This document shows, one piece after another, positions 8,424-22,127 of a DNA stretch of 64,000 nt; within the stretch, counting starts at the first letter, position 1; every line of letters starts with the position of its first letter. This DNA is from Deinococcus metalli (GTDB lineage: Bacteria > Deinococcota > Deinococci > Deinococcales > Deinococcaceae), in the NCBI RefSeq assembly GCF_014201805.1, contig NZ_JACHFK010000006.1, positions 124,001-188,000 on the forward strand, read 5' to 3'. The position numbers were made by a program, and so were the translations under genes. A model generated the notes under the pieces. The model was not told the origin of the DNA, ran no database searches, and worked only from the letters and a program-made list of their open reading frames with translations.

Positions 8424-9782
8424 ATGCAAGTTGTACACGTGGGCTCGGAGGTCTTTCCCTACTCGAGGTCCGGCGGGCTGGGTGACGTCCTGGGCGCGCT
8501 GCCGGCCGAGCAGGCGCGGCTGGGGGCGCAGGTGAGCGTGGTGTCGCCGTGGTATGAGGGACTGGCAGGCACACCGGCCCTGATCTGGGAGGGGCCGCTG
8601 CCGGAGGTCTCCGGCGCGCTCGGAAATCCGCAGGTGCGCGTGGGCGAGCTGCTTGACGGGGGCGTGCGGTACCTGTTCGTGGGCATGGGCGTGTTCGACC
8701 GCCCCGGCCTGTACCACGACGATGACGTCTGGCGGTACTCGCTGTTCGGGCGGGCGGTGCTGCCGGCGCTGCGCGCGGTGGGGGTGGTGCCGGACGTGCT
8801 GCACGGGCACGACTGGCAGGCGGGCCTGGTGGTCGCGTACGCGCACCTGGCCGGGATCCGCACGGTGTTCTCGGTGCACAACCTGCAGTACCAGGGCCGC
8901 TGGAATCTCGCGGAGGCGTCGCGGTGGACGGGCCTGCCGGACTGGACGCTGGGGCCGGACGCGCTGGAGTTTCACGGCGACGTGAGCCTGATGAAGGGCG
9001 GCCTGACCTTTGCGGATCACGTGACGACCGTGAGCCCCACCTACGCGCTGGAGATCACCACGCCGCAGTACGGCGAGGGCCTGGACGGCCTGCTGGTGCG
9101 CCTGACCCGCGAGGGGCGCGTGAGCGGCATCATCAACGGTCTGGACCAGGAGCGCTGGAACCCGCGGACCGATCCGGATGTCCCGGCCTTCGCGGACGCG
9201 GTGGGCAAGGCGGCGGCCACCGCAACCCTGCGGGAGGAGTTCGGTCTGGACGGCGCGCCGATCCTGGCGACCGTGAGCCGTCTGGCCGACCAGAAGGGGA
9301 TTGACCTGCTGGTGGAGGCGCTGCCGGAGCTGGTCAGGGACTGGAACGTGGTCGTGCTGGGCGGCGGCGATCCGCTGCTGACCGGTGCGCTGATCGGGTG
9401 GTCGCAGCACGCGCGCGTGGCCTTCCGGCAGGGCCTGAACGAGGCCCTCGCGCACCGCATCTACGCCGGGGCGGACGCCTTCGCGATGCCCAGCCGCTTC
9501 GAGCCGTGCGGGCTGTCGCAGATGATCGCCATGCGCTACGGCACCCTGCCGGTCGTGCGCGAGACCGGCGGTCTGGTCGATACCGTCCCGCATGACATCG
9601 GCTTCCGCTTTCAGGACGCCACGCCGGCCGCGCTGCTGGGCGCGTGCCGCGAGGCCACCGCGGAGTACGGCCGTCCGGACGCGTGGGCCGCGCGGATCGG
9701 GCGGGCCATGCAGCTGGATTTCAGCTGGGCGGGGCCGGCCGGAGAGTACCTCGACCTGTACGGCCGAGTGCTCCGTGAGTGA
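8424..9782 (+). CDS. glgA: Glycogen synthase (GT5, ADP-glucose type)
   Basis: The 452-residue GT5 enzyme transfers glucose from a nucleotide sugar to glycogen. Landmarks are HVGSEVFPY then RSGGLGDV at residues 15-22, GHDWQAGL, FSVHNLQYQG, TVSPTYALEI, GIINGLD, TVSRLADQKG and SRFEPCGLSQM near the C-terminus, all in GlgA order. The N-terminal motif is usually K-T-G-G-L; here the Lys15 position is Arg. The ATG at 8424 has AAAGGTAGAG upstream and TAGAGT at 8413-8418, 5 nt before it; a GTG at 8367 would add residues without homology. It overlaps the next gene and is probably co-transcribed with it. Confidence 0.92.
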   Translation: MQVVHVGSEVFPYSRSGGLGDVLGALPAEQARLGAQVSVVSPWYEGLAGTPALIWEGPLPEVSGALGNPQVRVGELLDGGVRYLFVGMGVFDRPGLYHDDDVWRYSLFGRAVLPALRAVGVVPDVLHGHDWQAGLVVAYAHLAGIRTVFSVHNLQYQGRWNLAEASRWTGLPDWTLGPDALEFHGDVSLMKGGLTFADHVTTVSPTYALEITTPQYGEGLDGLLVRLTREGRVSGIINGLDQERWNPRTDPDVPAFADAVGKAAATATLREEFGLDGAPILATVSRLADQKGIDLLVEALPELVRDWNVVVLGGGDPLLTGALIGWSQHARVAFRQGLNEALAHRIYAGADAFAMPSRFEPCGLSQMIAMRYGTLPVVRETGGLVDTVPHDIGFRFQDATPAALLGACREATAEYGRPDAWAARIGRAMQLDFSWAGPAGEYLDLYGRVLRE

Positions 9783-10605
9783 CGCGCTGCTGGCCGTGAC
9801 GCGGGTCGCGCCGGACGCGCTGCTTCCCGCGTTTGCCGCCCTGTACGGAGCGCCCGAGGAGGACATGGCGTGGATGGTGTCGGCCTGCACGGCCGGGTGG
9901 GTCGCCGTGGACCGCGAGGACACGCTGCGCGCCGCGGTGGGCGCGCGGCCCAGCCCGCAGCACGGCGCGGAACTGCTGGGCGGCGCGTTTCCGGGAGAAG
10001 CGGGGGTGCCCGCCGCGCTGGCGGTCGCGCGGGCGGCACACGCCGACGTGGGCGCGGTATACGTCTTCGCGGACGGCACACTCTTCCCGCCGGCAGAGTT
10101 GGTGGCCGCCGGCTTCCGCGAGGTCGGCTCGTACCGGCGCCTGGAGGGCCGCGTGCCCTACCGGCACGTGAGCCCGCCGGACGACGTGACCCTGCGCGTG
10201 CTGGCGGACGTGCCGGATGTGGCCGTGCGGCTGGAGGCCCTGGGCACCCACGAGGACCGCGTCGGGCATCACGCGGTGCAGCCGAGCGCGGCGCTGGACG
10301 GCGCTGGGGGCTTCGACTCGCATCTGAGCGCCATCGCCTTTGACCGGGAGGGGCGCGGCATCGGGATCTGCCGCGTGGCTGTGGAGGGCGGGGTCGGCCG
10401 GATGGACTCGCCCGGCGTGCATCCCCGCTGGCGACACACCGCCCTGCGCTCGGCGCTGCTGAACGCCGTGAACGCCCGCCTGCGTCACCAGGGCGTCACG
10501 CGCGTCAGCGTGGACTCGTGGGGCGACACGCCCGCCGAACTCGCGCACGACCTCGCGCTGGGCCTGAGCGTGGTGGACGAGACGCCGATCCTCGCGCTGG
10601 GGTAG
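9775..10605 (+). CDS. GNAT-family acetyltransferase-like protein
   Basis: This 276-residue protein has two weakly similar halves. The C-terminal half has the GNAT core pattern: a strand (DSHLSAIAFDREG), GIGICRVAV, then the acyl-CoA-binding region SPGVHPRWRHTALRSALL, which keeps the R-x2-x-A/G-L-x-x-A-L logic. The N-terminal half resembles a degenerate GNAT lobe. The GTG at 9775 overlaps the glgA stop by 8 nt, so translation is probably coupled. The substrate is unknown; the proximity to glgA may be positional only. Confidence 0.6.
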   Translation: MSDALLAVTRVAPDALLPAFAALYGAPEEDMAWMVSACTAGWVAVDREDTLRAAVGARPSPQHGAELLGGAFPGEAGVPAALAVARAAHADVGAVYVFADGTLFPPAELVAAGFREVGSYRRLEGRVPYRHVSPPDDVTLRVLADVPDVAVRLEALGTHEDRVGHHAVQPSAALDGAGGFDSHLSAIAFDREGRGIGICRVAVEGGVGRMDSPGVHPRWRHTALRSALLNAVNARLRHQGVTRVSVDSWGDTPAELAHDLALGLSVVDETPILALG

Positions 10606-10733
10606 GTGGGACGGTGGCGCGCCCCGGCCGCCCTCGACCGGTTCCCCCGGCGGGCCGTGCTGCCCACGCACGCCGGTGTCCAAGCGGGCGCAGACCACCC
10701 GGCGGGTCCGGGTTCTGCTATAGCATCCGGCGC

Positions 10734-11492
10734 GTGAACCTCGCCGTCGTCCTCGTGTCTCCCAAAACCCCCGGCAACATCGGCGCGGCGGCGCGGGCCA
10801 TGCTGAACATGGGGGCCGGTGACCTGCGCCTGGTCGCGCCCCGCTGCAATCCCCTGGACCCGCAGGCGATCGCCATGGCGGTCCACGCGGAGGACCTGCT
10901 GCGCTCGGCCCGCGTGTACGCCACGCTGCGCGAGGCGCTGGCCGACCGTGACCTGAGCGTGGGCACCAGCGCCCGCGTCCGCGCGGACCTGCCCCCGGGT
11001 CGGCACCCCGCCACACTGCGGCCCCTGGTGCGCGCCGCCGCCGCGCCCGCCCTGGTCTTCGGGCCGGAGGAGACCGGGCTGATCAACTCGGACCTCGAGC
11101 AGTGTCAGGTCACGGTGCGGATTCCCACCGGCGACTACGCTAGCCTGAACCTCGCGCAGGCCGTGCTGCTGGTGTGCTACGAGTTCCTGCAGGGCGTGGA
11201 GGACGCGCCGCCGCCTGGCGAGGCCCCGACCACCCTGCCCGCCCCGGGGCGCAAGACCGCCACCCGTGAGGACATGGAGGCCATGTACGGCCACCTGCGC
11301 GAGACCATGCAGCTGATCGGCTACACCGACGCCGTGCGCGCGCGGCACACCCTGCGCCTGTGGCGCGCCATGCTCGACCGCGCCCTGATGAGCCCCGCCG
11401 AGAGCCGGCTGTTCCGCGGGTTCCTGCGCCAGGTGCACTGGAGGGTCGAGCAGGCGGCGAAGGCCGTGCCGGACGCCCAGAGCGAGTCCTGA
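10734..11492 (+). CDS. TrmJ-like SPOUT RNA methyltransferase
   Basis: This 252-residue SPOUT (trefoil-knot) methyltransferase starts VNLAVVLVSPKTPGNIGAAA and carries the knot motifs LVFGPEETGL and IPTGDYASLNLAQAV, which bind SAM in the TrmH/TrmJ family. A C-terminal helical extension (TREDMEAMYGHLRETMQLIG) is typical of TrmJ, which 2'-O-methylates position 32 of tRNA. The start is a GTG at 10734 placed 7 nt after TAGCAT (10721-10726), a leaderless-type arrangement; there is no Shine-Dalgarno. The RNA target is inferred from the family. Confidence 0.82.
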   Translation: MNLAVVLVSPKTPGNIGAAARAMLNMGAGDLRLVAPRCNPLDPQAIAMAVHAEDLLRSARVYATLREALADRDLSVGTSARVRADLPPGRHPATLRPLVRAAAAPALVFGPEETGLINSDLEQCQVTVRIPTGDYASLNLAQAVLLVCYEFLQGVEDAPPPGEAPTTLPAPGRKTATREDMEAMYGHLRETMQLIGYTDAVRARHTLRLWRAMLDRALMSPAESRLFRGFLRQVHWRVEQAAKAVPDAQSES

Positions 11493-11603
11493 CTCCCCGC
11501 CCCGTGGCCGCACCCGCTGGAGCGTGGCGGTGCTCCGGCCGGCGACCAACGGCGTCCGGCCTTCCTGTGCTGGAGAGGCGGACCACCTAGACTGAGGACG
11601 GCC

Positions 11604-13334
<1,731 letters not shown>

Positions 13335-13353
13335 GGGCGGAGCGGCCGGCGCC

Positions 13354-13752
13354 TCAGTTCAGGACGCGCTCGCGCGGCACGTCTAGCACGAAGGCCGCGA
13401 TGGGCACCTGTGCCCGCACGCCCCACGCGTCCTGCACGACGTAATGGCCGTGCATACGGCCCGGGGTGGCCTCCAGCGTCACGAACGAGTCGTACGTGAA
13501 CGACCCGCCCGGCGGCAGCACCGGCTGCTCGCCCACCACGCCCTCGCCGTCCACGACCGTCACGCGGCCCGTGGCGTCCTCGATCTCCCAGTGCCGGGCG
13601 AGCAGTTGCCACGTCTGGTCGCTGCGGTTGTGGACGGTGATCACGTACGTGAACAGCTGCCGGTCTGGACGGCTGTGCGCCGGCAGGTGCTGCACCTCGA
13701 CACCCACGGCAATGTCCGGCCCGGCGCTGTCCGGAGGGGGCGGACGACTCAT
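13354..13752 (-). CDS. apaG: ApaG domain protein
   Basis: The 132-residue protein is a single ApaG/F-box-associated fold: VEVQHLPAHS, FTYVITVHNRSDQTWQLLAR, HWEIEDATG, VVGEQPVLPPGGSFTYDSF and TPGRMHGHYV occur in the order of bacterial ApaG. In proteobacteria ApaG affects Ap4A levels and Co2+ resistance; the biochemical role is unclear. The ATG at 13752 lies 6 nt after a minus-strand TATGCT (plus-strand 13759-13764), so it is probably leaderless. It is divergent from the M42 peptidase gene, and the start codons are only 38 nt apart. Confidence 0.88.
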   Translation of the reverse strand: MSRPPPPDSAGPDIAVGVEVQHLPAHSRPDRQLFTYVITVHNRSDQTWQLLARHWEIEDATGRVTVVDGEGVVGEQPVLPPGGSFTYDSFVTLEATPGRMHGHYVVQDAWGVRAQVPIAAFVLDVPRERVLN

Positions 13753-13758
13753 GCCGTC

Positions 13759-13783
13759 AGCATAGCCGGGGCTGGCATAGACT
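13759..13783. promoter_or_regulatory. Divergent leaderless promoters between apaG and the M42 peptidase gene
   Basis: The minus-strand -10 TATGCT (plus 13759-13764) lies 6 nt before the apaG ATG. The plus-strand -10 TAGACT (13778-13783) lies 7 nt before the GTG of the peptidase gene. No ribosome binding site is present on either side. Confidence 0.65.
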
Positions 13784-13790
13784 CGCCCGC

Positions 13791-14858
<1,068 letters not shown>

Positions 14859-14866
14859 CGAACGGG

Positions 14867-14903
14867 AAGGAGCGGCGGGGACGGAGAGTCCCCGCCGCTC
14901 CTT
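14867..14903. terminator. Bidirectional stem-loop between convergent genes
   Basis: A perfect 16-bp inverted repeat (14867-14882 and 14888-14903) with a 5-nt loop lies between the M42 peptidase stop and the dusA stop. There is no long T run on either side, so it may act through stem strength or with Rho. Confidence 0.65.
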
Positions 14904-14913
14904 GTGGGTCGAC

Positions 14914-15939
14914 CTACACGGGCTGCACTTCACCCACACCGGACCGGGCGTCCAGCACGCTGTCCGGCACGCCCGCCAGGGCCTCGCGCACGACATCCAG
15001 GCCGGCGCCGGGCCGGTGTCCCTGCTCGCTGAGGGTGCGTTTCCAGTGCCGCGCGCCGGGCTGACCGGCGAACAGGCCCAGGGTGTGTTTCATCATCCTG
15101 GGCAGGGGCTGGCCGCGCTCCAGCTGAGCAGCCACGTACGGCATGAAGGCCTCGATGGCGTCCCGCCGCGTGACCGGCGCCGTGTCCTCGCCAAAGATGT
15201 CCTGATCGGCACGTGCCAGGATGAACGGCTCCTGGTAAGCGGCGCGGCCGATCATCACGCCGTCTGCCCACCCCAGCGCGTCCTGGGCGGCGTCCAGGCT
15301 CAGGACGCCGCCGTTGAGCACGACCGTCAGGTGCGGGAAATCGGCCTTCAGCTGCTGCACCACGTCGTGGCGCAGCGGCGGGATCTCGCGGTTCTGCTTG
15401 GGCGACAGGCCCGACAGCCATGCCTTACGCGCATGCACGATGAAGGTCCCGCAGCCCGCGTCCGCGACCGTCCGCACGAAGGCCGTCAGGTGGTCGTAGC
15501 TGTCCAGGTCGTCGATACCGATGCGGTGCTTGACCGTGACGGGCAGCGTGGTCGCGCTCCGCATCGCCTCGACCGCGCGGGCCACCACGTCCGGCGTGCC
15601 CATCAGGCACGCGCCGAAGGAGCCGCTGCTCACCCGGTCCGACGGACAGCCGCAGTTCAGGTTCACCTCGTCGTAGCCCCAGTCCTGAGCGATGCGGGCG
15701 CACTCGGCCAGCGCGGGTGCGTCGCTGCCGCCGAGTTGCAGGGCCACGGGGTGTTCCGCGGCCCCGAAGCCCAGGTGCCGCTCGCGGTCGCCGTGGATGA
15801 TGGCGCCGGTCGTGACCATCTCCGTGTATAGCAGCGCCCGGCGGGTCAGCGTGCGGTGGAACGCGCGGCAGTGCCGATCCGTCCAGTCCATCATCGGCGC
15901 GACGGACAGGGTGTGTGGGGGCAGGGAAGACGGCGCCAT
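14914..15939 (-). CDS. dusA: tRNA-dihydrouridine synthase A
   Basis: The 341-residue FMN enzyme reduces uridines in the tRNA D-loop. It has the Dus TIM barrel: SVAPMMDWTDRHCR at the N-terminus, TEMVTTGA, VALQLGGSD, the catalytic-Cys motif EVNLNCGCPSDRV, TVKHRIGIDD, FIVHARKAWLSGLSP, LNGGV and GVMIGRAAYQEP. The HARKAWL-GLSPK segment is characteristic of DusA. TACACT lies 9 nt before the ATG on the minus strand, suggesting a leaderless or very short-leader mRNA. It converges on the M42 peptidase gene. Confidence 0.93.
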   Translation of the reverse strand: MAPSSLPPHTLSVAPMMDWTDRHCRAFHRTLTRRALLYTEMVTTGAIIHGDRERHLGFGAAEHPVALQLGGSDAPALAECARIAQDWGYDEVNLNCGCPSDRVSSGSFGACLMGTPDVVARAVEAMRSATTLPVTVKHRIGIDDLDSYDHLTAFVRTVADAGCGTFIVHARKAWLSGLSPKQNREIPPLRHDVVQQLKADFPHLTVVLNGGVLSLDAAQDALGWADGVMIGRAAYQEPFILARADQDIFGEDTAPVTRRDAIEAFMPYVAAQLERGQPLPRMMKHTLGLFAGQPGARHWKRTLSEQGHRPGAGLDVVREALAGVPDSVLDARSGVGEVQPV

Positions 15940-15964
15940 CAGCCCGCCAGTGTAGCGCGCCCGC

Positions 15965-16195
15965 TCAGTCCTGACGGTCGTCGTCGTTCGGATCGGCGCC
16001 GAAGCTGGTACCGGTGTCCATGACCGGGCGGTCGCCGTCCACGCCCGGTACCGCGTTCCCGTCGCCCGCCGTGGACGAGCCGACCGGCGTGTCCGTCATG
16101 CCGGTCTCGGACTCGTCGTCATACCCGGCGCGCTCGCTCATGTCGTTCCCGGCGTCTTGCGGCAGTCCGCCCTGCTCGTCACGTTTGTCCGTCAT
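15965..16195 (-). CDS. Small acidic, probably disordered protein
   Basis: A 76-residue hydrophilic protein, rich in Asp, Gly, Glu and Pro, with no hydrophobic core, ending GADPNDDDRQD. It is unrelated to anything I recognise. The start is well supported: ATG at 16195 preceded by TACCCT (plus-strand 16202-16207) and a 6-nt spacer, the leaderless layout of this genome. The frame is open upstream, but that part is a shadow of the pseudouridine synthase gene. Confidence 0.55.
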   Translation of the reverse strand: MTDKRDEQGGLPQDAGNDMSERAGYDDESETGMTDTPVGSSTAGDGNAVPGVDGDRPVMDTGTSFGADPNDDDRQD

Positions 16196-16251
16196 GTCCC
16201 GAGGGTAGGCGCTGTATGGGCCGCGCCGGAAAGACGCGGCTTCATGGTGGG

Positions 16252-17214
16252 TTACAGCTCTTCCAGCCCCGCCGGCACCCCGCCGCCCAGCGCCACCCAC
16301 GCTTCCAGCAGGTCGTCCGGAGCGGGCGCGTGCAGGTGCAGCATGTCGCGTGTGACCGGGTGCGGGATGTCGAGGAACTGCGCGTGCAGCGCGTGCCGGG
16401 ACATCAGTTCGCTGGGGCGGCCGTACACCGGGTCGCCCAGCAGCGGCGAGCCGAGGTGCAGCAGGTGCACGCGGATCTGGTGCGTGCGGCCGGTGCGGGG
16501 CTGGGCGCGCACCAGCGCCAGCGTGCGGCCGTGGCCGTCCCGGTGCGCGGCGAGGGGCGTGAACAGCGTCTGCGCGTCGCGCGCGCCCGCCCCGCCTACG
16601 GTCATGCGCTGGCGCTGCACCGGGTGCCGGCCGATGGGAACGTCCACCTGCACCGGCGCGTCCGCCTTCCACGTGCCCGCGGCAATCGCCAGGTAGGTCT
16701 TGCGCGTGTCGCGGTTCTTGAAGGCGGCGGCCAGCCGCGCGTGCGCCTGCACGGTCTTGGCGACCACGATCACGCCGCTGGTGTCCTTGTCGAGCCGGTG
16801 GACGATGCCGGGCCGGAAGCCGTCCGGGCCGTCGAAGCCCTCCTGTTCGGGCAGGGTCGTGCGGCCCAGCAGCGCGTTCACCAGCGTGCCGCGCGTCACG
16901 CCCGGCGCCGGGTGCGTGACCATGCCCGCCGGCTTGTTCACGGCGATCAGGTGCTCGTCCTCGAACAGGACGTCCAGGGGCACGTCCTCGGGCGGGACGG
17001 TCGCGTCGGGCGGGGCCGGCACGTCCACGCTCACGGTCTCGCCGCCGCGCAGTTTCACGCTGGCCTTCAGGGCCAAGCTGCCCTCCACCCGCACGAAGCC
17101 CCCGGCGATCCACCCGGCCACCTGCGAGCGGCTCTGTCCGCTCAGGGCCGACAGCACGGCGTCCAGTCGGCCCGGCGTGGCCGTGAAGGTCAGCGGCGGA
17201 GAGGGCGGAGTCAT
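16252..17214 (-). CDS. RluD-family 23S rRNA pseudouridine synthase
   Basis: The product is 320 residues. An N-terminal S4-like RNA-binding segment (RLDAVLSAL... SRSQVAGWIAGGFVRVEG) is followed by the RluA/RluD catalytic domain with HLIAVNKPAGMVTHPA, the catalytic Asp in GIVHRLDKDTSG, QPRTGRTHQIRVHL and GDPVYG. RluD makes pseudouridines in helix 69 of 23S rRNA; the exact target here is inferred. The ATG at 17214 overlaps the stop of the preceding gene by 4 nt (ATGA) and also sits 6 nt after a TACACT (plus-strand 17221-17226), so an internal leaderless promoter is possible besides coupling. Confidence 0.9.
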   Translation of the reverse strand: MTPPSPPLTFTATPGRLDAVLSALSGQSRSQVAGWIAGGFVRVEGSLALKASVKLRGGETVSVDVPAPPDATVPPEDVPLDVLFEDEHLIAVNKPAGMVTHPAPGVTRGTLVNALLGRTTLPEQEGFDGPDGFRPGIVHRLDKDTSGVIVVAKTVQAHARLAAAFKNRDTRKTYLAIAAGTWKADAPVQVDVPIGRHPVQRQRMTVGGAGARDAQTLFTPLAAHRDGHGRTLALVRAQPRTGRTHQIRVHLLHLGSPLLGDPVYGRPSELMSRHALHAQFLDIPHPVTRDMLHLHAPAPDDLLEAWVALGGGVPAGLEEL

Positions 17215-17690
17215 CCGGGCAGTGTACCCGCTGCTCCGCCCGGTCTGCCCTCCTGTGCGTGCCGCCGCACGGCCCGGGTGTACGCCTCGACCAGCAGGGG
17301 GCGCAGGGCCTCCACGGTCGCGGCGCTGGGGCACAGCACGCACGCCCACGACATCGGCGCATAGACCGGGTGGGGCATCACCACGTCCAGCGCCGTGAAG
17401 TCGTGCCCGGTGTGCACCAGACCGTCCGCTCCGGCGCGCGGATGCGGCCCGAACCGCTCGCGGTAGGCGTCCGCGCTGAGTTCCACGTTCAGGCGGTACA
17501 CGCCCTCCCGCCCCAGGTTCGAGGCGTGGTCGTGCGCGTCGTCCGGCACCACCGTCACGAAGGGCCGCCGCCACTCGGGCGTCAGGCGATGATCCGGGTC
17601 GTACATCACGAACACGGTGCCGGCGCGCTCCAGAAACTCGGCGTCCGGGTAGAGGTGGCGGAGGGAGTCCAGCAGTTGGGTGTGATCCAT
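17211..17690 (-). CDS. DUF6194-like protein
   Basis: This 159-residue cytoplasmic protein has no membrane segment or signal peptide. It resembles DUF6194: FVTVVPDDAHDHASN, EGVYRLNVELSADAYRERFG and the C-terminal HPVYAPMSWACVLCPS match the family's conserved blocks. The function is unknown. The ATG at 17690 is chosen for a perfect AGGAGG 4 nt upstream; a GTG 21 nt earlier is less likely. It is the first gene of a coupled pair with the pseudouridine synthase. Confidence 0.65.
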   Translation of the reverse strand: MDHTQLLDSLRHLYPDAEFLERAGTVFVMYDPDHRLTPEWRRPFVTVVPDDAHDHASNLGREGVYRLNVELSADAYRERFGPHPRAGADGLVHTGHDFTALDVVMPHPVYAPMSWACVLCPSAATVEALRPLLVEAYTRAVRRHAQEGRPGGAAGTLPG

Positions 17691-17816
17691 GCGGCCTCCT
17701 GGGACGTCCACAACGGGCGTCCTGAACGGCAGAAACGGGATGTTGGATCTGGACTGACCAGTCCATCGTCCATGAGCGCCGTGAGAGAACTCCGGGGCGG
17801 CGTCTTGAGCGGGCCT

Positions 17817-18307
17817 TTATCCCGTCGTGCCGATCAACGCCAGCAGGGTGTCCGCCACCTCGGCCACTGTCATCCGCGAGGTGTCGAACTCCACGTCGGC
17901 CCCCCGGCGCAGCAGCGGCTCCACCTCGCGCAGATTGGCGATGATCTCCGCCTGCTCCTCGGCCGACTTGCCATACGGATTGGTGGTTCTGGCCGCCACT
18001 CGCGCCAGGATCACCTCCGCCGGAGCGCTCAGCAGCACGACCTTCTCGAAGTGCGGGTAGAACCTGCCCTGGTTTGCCACGCAGCCGCTCACGACCAGCG
18101 GCCGGGGGCGCGGGCGGGCCAGCAGTTCGGCCATGCGATCCCCGTCCCACAGCCAGCCCTCGTCTGCCGAGCCAGGCAGCGCGCCCCACACGCTCCAGCC
18201 GTCCACATCCGTCTCGACGACCTCGCACCCGCGTGAGCGCAGCGCCTCCAGCACCGAGGACTTGCCGGTGCCGGACATGCCGGTGATCAGCACGCGCGGC
18301 GGGGTGC

Positions 18308-18311
<4 letters not shown>
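17817..18311 (-). CDS. Small P-loop kinase-like ATPase
   Basis: The 164-residue product begins [20 protein letters not shown], a Walker A of the adenylate/shikimate-kinase type. It continues with [11 protein letters not shown], a lid-like stretch [14 protein letters not shown] and a final helix. Size and layout fit small nucleoside/nucleotide-kinase-like AAA proteins; the substrate is unknown. Its GTG overlaps the herA stop by 4 nt (GTGA), so it belongs to the nurA-herA transcript. Confidence 0.75.
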
Positions 18312-20128
<1,817 letters not shown>

Positions 20129-20204
20129 GGGCGCACCGCTGCGTGGGGACGGGGGCTCGGTGCTGGGTGCTGGGGAAATGCCCTGCCCGTTCGATTCAGC
20201 GTCG

Positions 20205-21242
20205 TCACGCCACCGCCTCCGGCCCGAAGGTCTGCGCGATGTGCGCGCGGATGCGGCGGGTGACCAGTTCCGGGCTGCCCATGGCGCGGGTCATGGCGTG
20301 CTCCAGCGCCGCGGTCGGAATCAGGTTCTGCGGCGCGCGCGGGTCCTTGTGGGCCTTGCTGCCCAGCCGCAGCAGCAGCGCGCCGGACGCGTTCGCCACC
20401 GCCCGGACGGCGGGCGGCAGGAAGTCCGGGTCGTCCGGCGCGTACATCTCCAGCCGCATCACGCCGCTCATGGGGTGCTGGTAGAACGCCGCGTCGCACA
20501 GCCGCACGTACCACGTGAAGCGCGTGCTCTTGCCCGTCTCCGACGTCAGGTGCATGATCGGCGTGCGCTCGCCGGGCTTCAGGGTGCCCAGCAGGCCCAC
20601 GCGGTCCGGCGGGAGGTACTGCGTCTGCATGGTCTTCACGTAGCCCACCACCGCGCCGCCCAGGCTCACGCCACTGCGGCGCAGGGTGCCGTCCTGCAGG
20701 GTCAGGGTGCTCAGCGGCTCGCGGTCGTCGTGCTCGTCGAGCGGCACGGCCGAGGCGTAGCGGTGAGACAGCTCCTGCTCGGCGTCCAGCATCAGGGCCT
20801 GCACCTTGTGCTGCGGCGCCAGCGGATCGCCCGACGCCGCCGCGACCGGCGGGTAGTGCAGCCGCCCGGTGTGAGGGTCGCGCGGCGAGAGCTCGCAGGG
20901 GTCGAGCCGCAGGCCCGGCGCGTGCGCCAGCACCCGCGACGCCACGACATCGCTCAGCTCGGCGGGCCGGGAGCCGTGCGGGCACAGCTTCACGGCGCCC
21001 ACCACGAAGGCGCCGAAGCCGCCCATGCCGGCCTCGCCGTGCGTGTCCTCGATGAACACCCGCGACTCCATGCGCGGCTTGCCGTCCACCACGTACACGG
21101 TGCTCAGGCGTTCGGGGATGGCGCGGGGGGCGATGGCAGCCCAGCGGGCGGTCTCGATATCGATCAGCTGCCCGCCGAAGGGGTTCAGGCCCAACTGCCC
21201 GCCCTCGAAATCCACGGGCCAGGGATCAAGGCGGATTCTCAT
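20205..21242 (-). CDS. nurA: NurA-like nuclease
   Basis: The 345-residue product has NurA-domain hallmarks: a strand leading to [12 protein letters not shown] with a candidate metal Asp at 53, a second acidic site [13 protein letters not shown] (Asp184), [12 protein letters not shown], and a late [19 protein letters not shown] block. NurA resects DNA ends with HerA, whose gene follows directly. The ATG at 21242 is preferred over one at 21251 because TAGAAT ends exactly 7 nt before it, giving a leaderless start at this codon. D. radiodurans is known to use NurA/HerA in recombination. Confidence 0.75.
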   Translation of the reverse strand: MRIRLDPWPVDFEGGQLGLNPFGGQLIDIETARWAAIAPRAIPERLSTVYVVDGKPRMESRVFIEDTHGEAGMGGFGAFVVGAVKLCPHGSRPAELSDVVASRVLAHAPGLRLDPCELSPRDPHTGRLHYPPVAAASGDPLAPQHKVQALMLDAEQELSHRYASAVPLDEHDDREPLSTLTLQDGTLRRSGVSLGGAVVGYVKTMQTQYLPPDRVGLLGTLKPGERTPIMHLTSETGKSTRFTWYVRLCDAAFYQHPMSGVMRLEMYAPDDPDFLPPAVRAVANASGALLLRLGSKAHKDPRAPQNLIPTAALEHAMTRAMGSPELVTRRIRAHIAQTFGPEAVA

Positions 21243-21295
21243 CGCCGGCATTCTAGTGCGGCGTGCCCGCCGCCGGCGCCGTGCTCACCGGCCAC

Positions 21296-21318
21296 AAAAA
21301 ACCCGCCGCGCGGGCGGG
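21296..21318 (-). terminator. Terminator of the CRP/FNR gene
   Basis: On the minus strand CCCGCC / GGCGGG form a GC stem followed directly by TTTTTT, 25 nt after the regulator's stop and just ahead of the nurA promoter. Confidence 0.85.
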
Positions 21319-21342
21319 CTTCCCGGGGGGGTGGGGGAGGGA

Positions 21343-21975
<633 letters not shown>

Positions 21976-22050
21976 GTCCACTCCTGTGCCGAAGGCCATC
22001 GGTGCGGCGTCCGGTCAGCGCCGGGGGTGCTCGTCGCCTGTACGAGCGAC

Positions 22051-22078
22051 TGTATAACCTTTGTACAACCCTGGTCAA
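22051..22078 (-). promoter_or_regulatory. Promoter and palindromic operator of the CRP/FNR gene
   Basis: On the minus strand TTGACC (22073-22078) and TATACA (22051-22056) are 16 nt apart. The -10 and spacer overlap a near-perfect palindrome, TGTATAA-cct-TTGTACA (plus-strand 22051-22067), 6 of 7 positions matched per arm. Confidence 0.7.
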
Positions 22079-22127
22079 ACCATGAGTGCGAGGCTCAAGG
22101 CCCGCTCAAGGACGGCTGAGCTGGACA

